Below, piece after piece: positions 7,138 to 12,420 of a stretch of 12,420 nucleotides of DNA (position 1 is the first letter of the stretch; the number at the start of each line of letters is the position of its first letter). This DNA is from JBAUHN01 sp049680295 (GTDB taxonomy: Bacteria > Pseudomonadota > Alphaproteobacteria > Rhodobacterales > Rhodobacteraceae). The notes below the pieces were generated by a model. It did no database searches, was not told where the DNA came from, and saw only the letters and a list, made by a program, of their open reading frames with translations. A program made the translations under genes and the position numbers. The DNA lies in NCBI GenBank assembly GCA_049680295.1, contig JBAUHN010000283.1, positions 1 to 12,420 of the forward strand, read 5' to 3'.

Positions 7138-7944
7138 CTACCGTATCAGAACAGGACGCAACCTAAATTTACGACGTGCGTGTGAGGGCAGGTGGCGGTT
7201 CAGGCGTTTGTTCACAAGGCCGAACAGCCCAACCACGCAAAGTGTCAGCAAAATGAAATACCCCGCAAGGATCGGGTAAGGCACAAATGGGTTAAAGGTT
7301 TTGTCCGCAAAATAGCTGGCGTAATACAGCGCGTCACCACGTTGTTGCCAGGCTGGAAAACCCGAAAAGAACACCAAAGCGGTGGCGTGAAACAGAAATA
7401 TCGCGTCATTGGTATAGGCAGGCCAGGCCAGCCGCAGCATCGTGGGCCAGATCACCCGCCGAAACCGCGCCCAGCCTGACAGGCCATAGGCATCTGCGGC
7501 CTCGATGTCGCCTTTGGGGATTGATTGCAGCGCGCCATAGAATATTTCGGCTTCATATGCGGCCGTATTCAAAAACAAAACGATCAGCGCGCCAAGCCAT
7601 GCGTTGGTAAACGGATCAAAGAATGCGCCAAGTGGTTTGAGATTGAGAAACAGGAAATACCCAAAGAAAAACTGGATAAACAGGGGTGATCCGCGAAACA
7701 CAAAGATGAACCATTGCGATGGTTTACGCAGCAGGCGGTTTGGTGATGCCTTGCCAAGCGCCAGTGCGGTGGCAAAGAAAAACCCGAAAAGCAGGGCGAC
7801 GACACCAAAGTAGATATTCCAGATCATGCCTGATCCGATCAGGGTGAATTGTTCGCACAAGGTGAAGTTGTCACGCGGCAGCAACCGCTCACCTATGCCA
7901 ACGGCGCGCAATCCGTAATCCTGAATGGTCTGTATGCAGCTCAT
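7138..7944 (-). CDS. Polar amino-acid ABC transporter permease, HisM-type (second permease)
   Basis: An inner-membrane permease of the histidine/glutamine/arginine/opine uptake family (268 residues). Hydrophobic spans are visible at about 42-64 (MIWNIYFGVVALLFGFFFA region), 77-101, 115-133 and in the C-terminal third (ILAGYFILLTLCVVGLFGL). The cytoplasmic EAA loop that docks on the ATPase is EAADAYGLSGWARFRRVIWP (148-167). FRGSPLFIQFFFGYF and NTAAYEAEIFYGALQSIPKG are typical of the family. Its ATG overlaps the stop codon of the first permease by four bases (ATGA), so the two are translationally coupled, as expected for a heterodimeric membrane channel. The C-terminal tail is very basic (RKFRLRPVLIR). 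The 3' end lies in a short inverted repeat. Confidence 0.92.
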   Translation of the reverse strand: MSCIQTIQDYGLRAVGIGERLLPRDNFTLCEQFTLIGSGMIWNIYFGVVALLFGFFFATALALGKASPNRLLRKPSQWFIFVFRGSPLFIQFFFGYFLFLNLKPLGAFFDPFTNAWLGALIVLFLNTAAYEAEIFYGALQSIPKGDIEAADAYGLSGWARFRRVIWPTMLRLAWPAYTNDAIFLFHATALVFFSGFPAWQQRGDALYYASYFADKTFNPFVPYPILAGYFILLTLCVVGLFGLVNKRLNRHLPSHARRKFRLRPVLIR

Positions 7945-8795
7945 GTTGCCGCCCTACGCTGGGCTTCGCCACCGGATGTGGCCTGGCCCAGGGTCAGACG
8001 CGACATTAACCGGTCCAGCACAATCTCTGAGACGCGGGTGAAGGTCAGATAGAACACCATCAGCCCCAGAAAATACCACATGCGCCAATCGCCATGCGGA
8101 TAGTCGGTAAAGCGTGGTGTTTTGGTGCCGCCCAGCTCGCGCGCCCAGTAAACAATGTCCTCGACACCCAGCAAGAAAAGCAACGGCGTGGCTTTGATCA
8201 AAACCATCCAAAGATTGCTGAGACCGGGCAGCGCATAGACCCACATTTGCGGGACAAGAACCCGCCAGAACACCTGCCGCTGGTTCATTCCGTAGCTTTC
8301 TGCGGTCTCAAGCTGCGCATGGGGGACGGCGCGCATCGCTCCAAACAGCACATTGGCCGCAAATGCGCCAAACACGATGGCAAAGGTTAGCACCGCCAAC
8401 GAAAATCCATAGCTTTCATGCACCCATTGCGGTGCATTGCCCAGCGGCATCTTGGCCGCCTGACAGACCACAAAATCGCTGCCTTGACGGATTGGTTTGT
8501 CCCATTCCGGACACATCACTTTATGACGCAAATACTCGATTGCCTGATCTAAGGCGATGACGAAAAACAGGAAAAACGCGATATCCGGCACGCCGCGCAC
8601 CAGCGCGATATAGGCTTTGCCAATCCATGAAAGGGGTGCAAATGGCGACCGCGCAATCATTGCCGCCACAAAACCAAAACCCAGCGCCACAGGGGCTGTC
8701 ACCGCCAGCAGCGTCAGAACGGTCAGGAAGGAAAAATAGAATGACAGATGCACGCCCGTCGTCAGATAGCACGCCAACCAGCGTGCCATGTCCAA
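7941..8795 (-). CDS. Polar amino-acid ABC transporter permease, HisQ-type (first permease)
   Basis: An inner-membrane permease of the polar amino-acid uptake family, partner of the downstream permease. Counting from TTG 8795 it has 284 residues with spans at about 15-46, 70-84, 130-152, 186-212 and 236-256. The EAA loop is ETAESYGMNQRQVFWRVLVP (163-182). RGVPDIAFFLFFVIALDQ is family-typical. A cysteine-containing loop (about 91-128) between the second and third spans is long for this family. The start is uncertain: TTG 8795 and ATG 8789 both lack a Shine-Dalgarno. The frame stays open upstream to a stop at 8859-8861. A clear GAGG (8834-8837) sits eight bases before an in-frame ATC (8823-8825) that would add IFNFCTDPST at the N-terminus. 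From memory, homologues begin with a similar segment after Met. The protein may therefore use a rare ATC start or have lost its original ATG. Confidence 0.88.
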   Translation of the reverse strand: MDMARWLACYLTTGVHLSFYFSFLTVLTLLAVTAPVALGFGFVAAMIARSPFAPLSWIGKAYIALVRGVPDIAFFLFFVIALDQAIEYLRHKVMCPEWDKPIRQGSDFVVCQAAKMPLGNAPQWVHESYGFSLAVLTFAIVFGAFAANVLFGAMRAVPHAQLETAESYGMNQRQVFWRVLVPQMWVYALPGLSNLWMVLIKATPLLFLLGVEDIVYWARELGGTKTPRFTDYPHGDWRMWYFLGLMVFYLTFTRVSEIVLDRLMSRLTLGQATSGGEAQRRAAT

Positions 8796-8822
8796 CGTCG
8801 AAGGATCCGTGCAAAAATTGAA

Positions 8823-8837
8823 GATAAAGCAAACCTC
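8823..8837 (-). promoter_or_regulatory. Shine-Dalgarno facing an ATC codon before the first permease
   Basis: On the minus strand GAGG (8837-8834) is followed after eight bases by ATC (8825-8823) in frame with the permease. This is ideal spacing for initiation, while the later TTG 8795 and ATG 8789 have no comparable site. It decides between a rare ATC start and a lost start codon. Confidence 0.4.
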
Positions 8838-8860
8838 AAAGCGCCAAGTTGCAATGCATC

Positions 8861-8903
8861 AGAAAAAAAACAGCAGGCCCGGCCGCATTGGTCGCGCCTG
8901 CTG
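8861..8903 (-). terminator. Terminator/attenuator hairpin between binding-protein and permease genes
   Basis: Read on the minus strand, CAGCAGGC (8903-8896) pairs with GCCTGCTG (8878-8871) in a perfect 8-bp stem. The inner bases extend it past one mismatch (8879/8895). It is followed at once by an eight-T run (8869-8862), the full pattern of an intrinsic terminator. It lies only 10 bases after the binding-protein stop and inside the cluster. Partial termination here would make more binding protein than permease, a known strategy in ABC uptake operons. The hairpin could also protect the upstream mRNA 3' end. Confidence 0.82.
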
Positions 8904-8913
8904 AGAGGTCAGG

Positions 8914-9648
8914 TTAGTACGTGGCGATGCCGTCGCCGAACCATTTGACCAACATCTCGTTCAAAGACCCGTCTTCTTTCATCGAGGTGATCGCAGCATC
9001 GAACTTGTCTTTCAGCTCGGTATCGCTTTCGCGCAGGCCCATGCCGATGCCCCCGCCCAGTGGCACTTCGTCACCGACAAAGACCAGCGCACCGGCAGAT
9101 TCTTCGACGATCGGGACCAGATAATCCTTGTCGGCCAGAACTGCGTCCGCTTCGCCATTGCGCACGGCGGCGATGGTTTCTTCGGGCGTGGCAAATTCGA
9201 CCAGCGTAGCACCGCTTTCAGCGACATGGCCCGCTTGGATGGTCGAGGTTTGCGCGGCGACGATACCGCCTGCAAGATCAACACCTTCGGCGGCTGCAAC
9301 ATAAGCCGACGACGTCGGCGGGTAATAGTTTTGTGTGAAATCAATGACTTCGTCGCGTTCATCCGTGATCGACATGCCGGCCATGATGGTGTCATAGTTG
9401 CTGGACACGAGGTTCGGGATAATGCTGTCCCATTCGTTTTTGACCCACTCGCAGGTCAGCTCAGCGCGTTTGCACAGCTCATCGCCAACTTCGCGCTCAA
9501 AGCCGTCAACTTCGCCTGCATCATTGATAAAGTTGTAGGGGGGGTAGGCACCTTCGGTGCCCATCCGAATGGTTTTTGCATGACCGTCGGCCATTGCGAC
9601 ACCGGCTGCCATAACAAGAGCCGTCGTGGTGAGGAATAGTTTTTTCAT
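8914..9648 (-). CDS. Periplasmic amino-acid-type substrate-binding protein of ABC transporter
   Basis: A secreted binding protein of the extracellular solute-binding family 3 (SBP_bac_3; HisJ/LAO/nopaline type), 244 residues. The signal peptide is MKKLFLTTTALVMAAGVAMA with likely cleavage after Ala20. The mature protein begins the domain with IRMGTEGAYPPYNFI (27-41). Ligand-site residues of the family are present: Arg98 in MSITDERDEVIDFT, which normally grips the alpha-carboxylate, and Asp173 in DAVLADKDYL, which normally binds the alpha-amino group. A Cys59-Cys66 pair matches the disulfide of LAO/HisJ proteins. This argues for an amino-acid-like ligand rather than a simple polyamine. The ATG at 9648 is chosen because GGGAG lies seven bases upstream and the signal peptide begins there. 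An upstream GTG/ATG extension to 9732 would bury the signal and overlap the ATPase gene. Confidence 0.94.
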   Translation of the reverse strand: MKKLFLTTTALVMAAGVAMADGHAKTIRMGTEGAYPPYNFINDAGEVDGFEREVGDELCKRAELTCEWVKNEWDSIIPNLVSSNYDTIMAGMSITDERDEVIDFTQNYYPPTSSAYVAAAEGVDLAGGIVAAQTSTIQAGHVAESGATLVEFATPEETIAAVRNGEADAVLADKDYLVPIVEESAGALVFVGDEVPLGGGIGMGLRESDTELKDKFDAAITSMKEDGSLNEMLVKWFGDGIATY

Positions 9649-9673
9649 CTGAGTTCTCCCTTTTTTAATGAGT

Positions 9674-10450
9674 TTACGCCGCTTGGGTTGCAGATAAAAA
9701 CCCTTGCAGACGGGTCGATTTAGGGGCGCCAAACAGTGTTTTGGGCGGCCCCTGTTCTTCGATCAGGCCCTGATGCAAAAACACGACGTGATCGGAAACA
9801 TCCGCCGCCAGTTTCATATCATGGGTCACGATCATCATTGTGCGTCCCTCGGCTGCGAGGTCCTTGATTACGCGCACAACTTCTTGCTCCAACTCCGGGT
9901 CCAGTGCCGAAGTGGGTTCGTCAAATAACAGGGCTTCTGGCTCCATGCAAAGCGCACGGGCAATTGCCGCGCGTTGCTGTTGGCCACCCGATAATTGCGC
10001 CGGATAGACATCACATTTGTCGCCAATGCCGACTTTGTCCAAATAGGCGCGCGCGGCGGTTTCAACCTCGTGCCGGTCGCGTTTCAAAACCGTCAATGGT
10101 GCCTCCATCACGTTTTGCAAAATCGACATATGCGCCCACAGGTTAAACTGCTGAAACACCATCGACAGGTTTGTGCGAATGCGCAAAACCTGGGCGGCAT
10201 CCGCAGGGCGGCGGCCGTGCCCGGTGCCTTTCCAGCTGACTGGTTCGCCTTTGAAAATGACCTCGCCCTGCTGGCTGTCTTCCAGCAGGTTGCAGCATCG
10301 CAACAACGTCGATTTACCGGAGCCTGATGACCCGATCAAAGATACGACATCGCCGCGGTTGGCGATGATATCCACGCCTTTTAGAACCTCCAAAGTACCA
10401 TAGGCTTTGTGAAGGTCGCGGATTTCGATAACAGGTGTCTGCGTTGTCAC
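9674..10450 (-). CDS. Polar amino-acid ABC transporter ATP-binding protein
   Basis: A 258-residue ATPase subunit of the HisP/GlnQ type that powers uptake at the inner membrane. All motifs are intact: Walker A GSSGSGKS (40-47), Q-loop VFQQFNLW (98-105, Gln100), signature LSGGQQQR (153-160), Walker B ALLFDEPTSALD (173-184, catalytic Glu178) and H-loop VTHDM (208-212, His210). The insertion at about 71-90 (SWKGTGHGRRPADAAQVL) between Walker A and Q-loop is typical of HisP relatives. It is the first gene of the cluster. The GTG start at 10450 has no strong Shine-Dalgarno, but no other in-frame start lies nearby and the conserved strand VIEIRDLHKAYG starts at residue 7. The binding-protein start follows 25 bp after its stop. 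Confidence 0.94.
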   Translation of the reverse strand: MTTQTPVIEIRDLHKAYGTLEVLKGVDIIANRGDVVSLIGSSGSGKSTLLRCCNLLEDSQQGEVIFKGEPVSWKGTGHGRRPADAAQVLRIRTNLSMVFQQFNLWAHMSILQNVMEAPLTVLKRDRHEVETAARAYLDKVGIGDKCDVYPAQLSGGQQQRAAIARALCMEPEALLFDEPTSALDPELEQEVVRVIKDLAAEGRTMMIVTHDMKLAADVSDHVVFLHQGLIEEQGPPKTLFGAPKSTRLQGFLSATQAA

Positions 10451-10709
10451 AAGGTGATCTATCGTTGTTTCCCAAAGGAATAAGGCGCGAAATTGACCCT
10501 ATTTGCAATGTGCTTTTCCTGATTTCGCTTAGGAAATAGTCTCTTGACGTAGGGGAAGGGGAAAAACAGTACTGCTTTTGGTGCGGCGATCGTCGATTGC
10601 GACGTCCCGACCACCCGGTAATCTGGCCGCCCGATGCGCACGATTCCCCTCGCCGTAAATCCGCACAGTGTCCCGGCGGTTTTTGCCGCGACAAACGGCA
10701 GGCTGGCGG
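10451..10709. other. Non-coding region upstream of the nine-gene cluster
   Basis: This 259-bp stretch separates the second TerB gene from the ATPase gene and should carry the cluster promoter on the minus strand. I see no convincing -35/-10 pair and no sigma-54 box. It holds three dyads. The first is TTTCCT (10515-10520) with AGGAAA (10531-10536) around a 10-base spacer. The second is the 8-bp palindrome CAGTACTG (10567-10574), flanked by A and T runs. The third is a CGTCG-N4-CGACG hairpin near 10588-10602. No clear intrinsic terminator for the TerB genes is visible, since the small GC hairpin near 10677-10697 lacks a T run on the minus strand. The 60-codon open frame here looks non-coding. 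Confidence 0.5.
10515..10536. promoter_or_regulatory. Inverted repeat TTTCCT-N10-AGGAAA, candidate operator
   Basis: A perfect six-base inverted repeat with a ten-base spacer lies about 65-85 bp upstream of the first gene of the transporter/catabolic cluster. Half-sites spaced about 16 bp centre to centre would suit a dimeric regulator on one face of the helix, but I cannot name one. A six-base repeat of this kind can also occur by chance. Confidence 0.25.
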
Positions 10710-11150
10710 TTATGATCGCGCTTTCACCTTTTGACGCGCCAAAGCGCTGTCGCGGTCCGTTACCCCAAGCAGGTTTGCCACCAGCCGCAATAATGCGTCT
10801 TCTTCATCCGCCCGCGCGCCATCTGCCAAAGCGACCTGCCACGATGCTTCGATCACACCAAGTCGGTCAACATAGGGCACGGCATCTTTGATGGCGCGGG
10901 TAAAGCGCACGGTGTCCGGGGCTTCGCTTTCCAGCTTTTCCGCGTCTTTGCGCAGCATTTCGGCGGCCGTGGCGTCCAGACTGAAACGCTGCGATGTGAT
11001 CTGATCAATGCGGGCAATCTCGGGCGCGCTGTAGTCATTGTCTGAGCGCGCAATCCGGATCAACAATGCGGTCAGGGCAAGCCGCGCGTCAGCGTCTGCC
11101 AACGGAGCGGGTTCAGGCTGGATCAGCCGGTTCAGGAAATCTGCAAACAT
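10710..11150 (-). CDS. TerB-domain protein (second of tandem pair)
   Basis: A 146-residue cytoplasmic, all-helical protein of the TerB/TerB-like family (tellurite resistance TerB fold). Its core runs from about residue 20 to 135: ALTALLIRIARSDNDYSAPEIARIDQI, then ALADGARADEEDALLRLVANLLGV. The paired acidic segments (SDNDYSAPE and DGARADEED) fall where TerB proteins bind divalent metal. No signal peptide or membrane span is visible. It is clearly paralogous to the gene just upstream: same length, same N-terminal MF..(F/L) start, same Pro-rich linker near residue 12, same helix order. Its ATG at 11150 follows the first gene's stop by 37 bp, with a weak AGAG site. The exact function of such stand-alone TerB proteins is unknown, and no other ter gene is present, so tellurite resistance should not be assumed. 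Confidence 0.8.
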   Translation of the reverse strand: MFADFLNRLIQPEPAPLADADARLALTALLIRIARSDNDYSAPEIARIDQITSQRFSLDATAAEMLRKDAEKLESEAPDTVRFTRAIKDAVPYVDRLGVIEASWQVALADGARADEEDALLRLVANLLGVTDRDSALARQKVKARS

Positions 11151-11187
11151 TGCTCTGATATATTGCGCTGCGCCAAAAACGCAATCG

Positions 11188-11625
11188 TCACGTGTCGCGC
11201 AACGCCTTCAGGCGCGCCGCGGCACTGTCAGAGTTGCTGAGGCCCAAAGCATCCTCGATGGCGTGAAGCACATCTTCTTCAAGGTCATCGCGCCGCCCAT
11301 CCGCCAATGTGACAGACCACATCGCATCAGACAGCGATTTGCGGTCGGCGTAATCGACTTCCTCGCGCAAAATCTTGGCAAATTCCGGTGTGCCGGGCGC
11401 ATGGCGTTCCAAAGCTTCGCAGGTGGCACGCAATTTGGCAGCGTCCAGTGGTTTCAGATCAAATGTCGCGGCCAAAATCTGGTCAATCTGGGCTACTTCC
11501 GACGCGCGATATGTGCGATCCGCCAAGGCGACCCGCACCAGTAGAGCGCCCAGTGCCAGTTGGGCGTCAGGCTCGGGTAAAGGTTGCGGATCGGGTTTGC
11601 GGCGCGGAAACAGACGGTCGAACAT
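11188..11625 (-). CDS. TerB-domain protein (first of tandem pair)
   Basis: A 145-residue protein of the TerB-like family, paralogue of its downstream neighbour. It begins MFDRLFPRRKPDPQPLPEPDA, a basic/Pro-rich leader, then the helical core ALGALLVRVALADRTYRASEVAQIDQI and the second acidic repeat TLADGRRDDLEEDVLHAIEDALGL. Asp and Glu residues at the two metal-binding segments are kept. The ATG at 11625 has AAAGGTG about four bases upstream. It lies 101 bp after rlmJ on the same strand, and this gap shows no clear terminator or promoter. Co-transcription with rlmJ is possible. Function beyond the family is not known. Confidence 0.8.
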   Translation of the reverse strand: MFDRLFPRRKPDPQPLPEPDAQLALGALLVRVALADRTYRASEVAQIDQILAATFDLKPLDAAKLRATCEALERHAPGTPEFAKILREEVDYADRKSLSDAMWSVTLADGRRDDLEEDVLHAIEDALGLSNSDSAAARLKALRDT

Positions 11626-11726
11626 AGCACCTTTTTAGCGCAGATTAACCTGGTCTCCAAAGTGGAAACGACAGCCCCTGACATTGAAGTTTTTGATGTT
11701 GCAAATACGCGCGAAACCAGAGGCCT

Positions 11727-12420
11727 TCACTTCAATTTATCAAATTTGCCGTCTAGCCACTTGGCGGCATCGGCCATGCCATAAGGCGGGTTGGTCACAA
11801 ACATGCCTGATCCGACCATGCCATGTCTGGGGCGGGCAGGGGCAAATCGAACCTCGTGGCGCAATGCGTCGGGGTTTTGTGCGCTCAGGTGGCGCAACAT
11901 ATCTGCATGGGCATTGCTGGTCAGAATCGGATACCAAAGAGCAACAATCCCCACATTCCAGGCGCGGGTGATCTTGGCCACGTGGCGCGGGATGTCTTCG
12001 TAATCGGATTTGATCTCATAGCTCGGATCAATCAACATCACTCCGCGGCGCGGGGTTGGTGGGGTCAGGGTATGCGCTAGGTCAAACCCGTCTTGTTGGG
12101 TGCATTTGGCCGGGTAAGGCGACATTGCCAGATCCAACGCGCTGAATTCGCCGGGGTGCAATTCGGCCAGATGAATTGTGTCGGTTGGGCGCAAAAGCTG
12201 GGCGGCCAAAAGCGGTGATCCGGGATAGGCCTGTGGGCCATGCGTGTCACGAATAGCGGCCAACGCACGGGCGTAGGGGTGGTCGGCGCCAAACCACTGC
12301 ACGGTTTTTTCGATCCCCTGCGCGGCCTCACCGGTTTTCTTGGATGCGCCATCATCCAGATCATAAAGCGCCCGGCCCGCGTGGGTCTCAATATAGCTGA
12401 GCGGTTTGTCCTTTTTCGTC
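11727..12420 (-). CDS. rlmJ: RlmJ, 23S rRNA (adenine-N6)-methyltransferase, 5' end outside the window
   Basis: RlmJ methylates N6 of A2030 (E. coli numbering) in 23S rRNA, using S-adenosylmethionine. The visible 230 residues match the family through KPLSYIETHAGRALYDL near the window edge (SAM-site motif THAG), AYPGSPLLAAQLLRP, LAELHPGEF, GVMLIDPSYEIKSDYE (catalytic motif), GIVALWYPIL and SGMFVTNPPYGM. The frame is open to the window end, so about 30 N-terminal residues are missing. The GTG at 12302 is an internal codon. The catalytic motif reads DPSY where E. coli has DPPY. From memory this is common in alphaproteobacterial homologues. The gene ends with KFDKLK and a TGA. Confidence 0.93.
   Translation of the reverse strand, partial: TKKDKPLSYIETHAGRALYDLDDGASKKTGEAAQGIEKTVQWFGADHPYARALAAIRDTHGPQAYPGSPLLAAQLLRPTDTIHLAELHPGEFSALDLAMSPYPAKCTQQDGFDLAHTLTPPTPRRGVMLIDPSYEIKSDYEDIPRHVAKITRAWNVGIVALWYPILTSNAHADMLRHLSAQNPDALRHEVRFAPARPRHGMVGSGMFVTNPPYGMADAAKWLDGKFDKLK

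Noticed and set aside
9649..9732. Longer N-terminus for the binding protein starting at 9732
   Set aside because: It would place 28 charged residues before a clear signal peptide and overlap the ATPase gene. ATG 9648 has a good Shine-Dalgarno.
7941..10450. Polyamine (Pot/Spu-type) transporter
   Set aside because: The binding protein, permeases and ATPase all have polar amino-acid family features, including the Arg/Asp ligand residues of HisJ-type proteins.
10500..10520. GCAC/TTGC bases resembling a sigma-54 promoter
   Set aside because: The spacing between the two elements is one base instead of the required five.
10459..10641. 60-codon minus-strand open frame in the cluster leader
   Set aside because: No Shine-Dalgarno, no coding-like composition and no family. 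It covers the expected promoter region.
11038..11544. 168-residue plus-strand open frame opposite the TerB pair
   Set aside because: It spans both TerB genes and their gap, with no family resemblance.
10710..11625. Tellurite-resistance operon
   Set aside because: Only TerB-like domains are present. No terA, terC, terD or terE homologue is in the window.

Overview
The window looks like chromosomal DNA of an alphaproteobacterium, most likely of the Rhodobacteraceae/Roseobacter group. The reasons are the phasin/PhaR pair, the RlmJ and tandem TerB-like genes, and the protein sequences themselves, which match my memory of that group; no database search was possible. The DNA is moderately GC-rich and almost fully coding. 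No mobile element, CRISPR array, tRNA or rRNA was seen.

Layout. (1) Positions 1-959, + strand: the C-terminal part of a phasin gene (its 5' end lies outside the window), a strong intrinsic terminator at 302-333, then phaR, the regulator of polyhydroxyalkanoate granules. phaR starts at GTG 387 and has a CTGC-N3-GCAG palindrome just upstream, the known type of PhaR operator. (2) Positions 973-10450, - strand: a nine-gene cluster read right to left. It encodes an ABC ATPase, a periplasmic binding protein, two membrane permeases, a glutamine-synthetase-like ligase, a class I glutamine amidotransferase, a second glutamine-synthetase-like ligase, a FAD-dependent amine oxidoreductase (PuuB-like) and a DegT-family PLP aminotransferase. 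(3) Positions 10710-12420, - strand: rlmJ (23S rRNA adenine methyltransferase, 5' end outside the window), followed by two tandem paralogous TerB-domain genes. These end 259 bp upstream of the nine-gene cluster.

How the genes may work together (inference). The importer is of the polar amino-acid type, not the PotD polyamine type. The imported compound probably carries an amino group. One or both GS-like ligases would gamma-glutamylate it, the flavoenzyme would oxidise the C-N bond, and the amidotransferase-fold enzyme would release or transfer glutamate. This is the logic of the Puu pathway. Two things depart from that pathway: there are two divergent ligases, and a DegT-type aminotransferase sits at the end of the cluster where an aldehyde dehydrogenase might be expected. 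The substrate cannot be read from the sequence.

Regulatory structure is unusually visible. A terminator-like hairpin with a T run sits just after the binding-protein gene. The first permease has a good Shine-Dalgarno in front of an ATC rather than an ATG. A 12-bp palindrome lies before the first ligase. A good candidate promoter precedes the aminotransferase gene. Several adjacent genes overlap or nearly touch, which suggests translational coupling.
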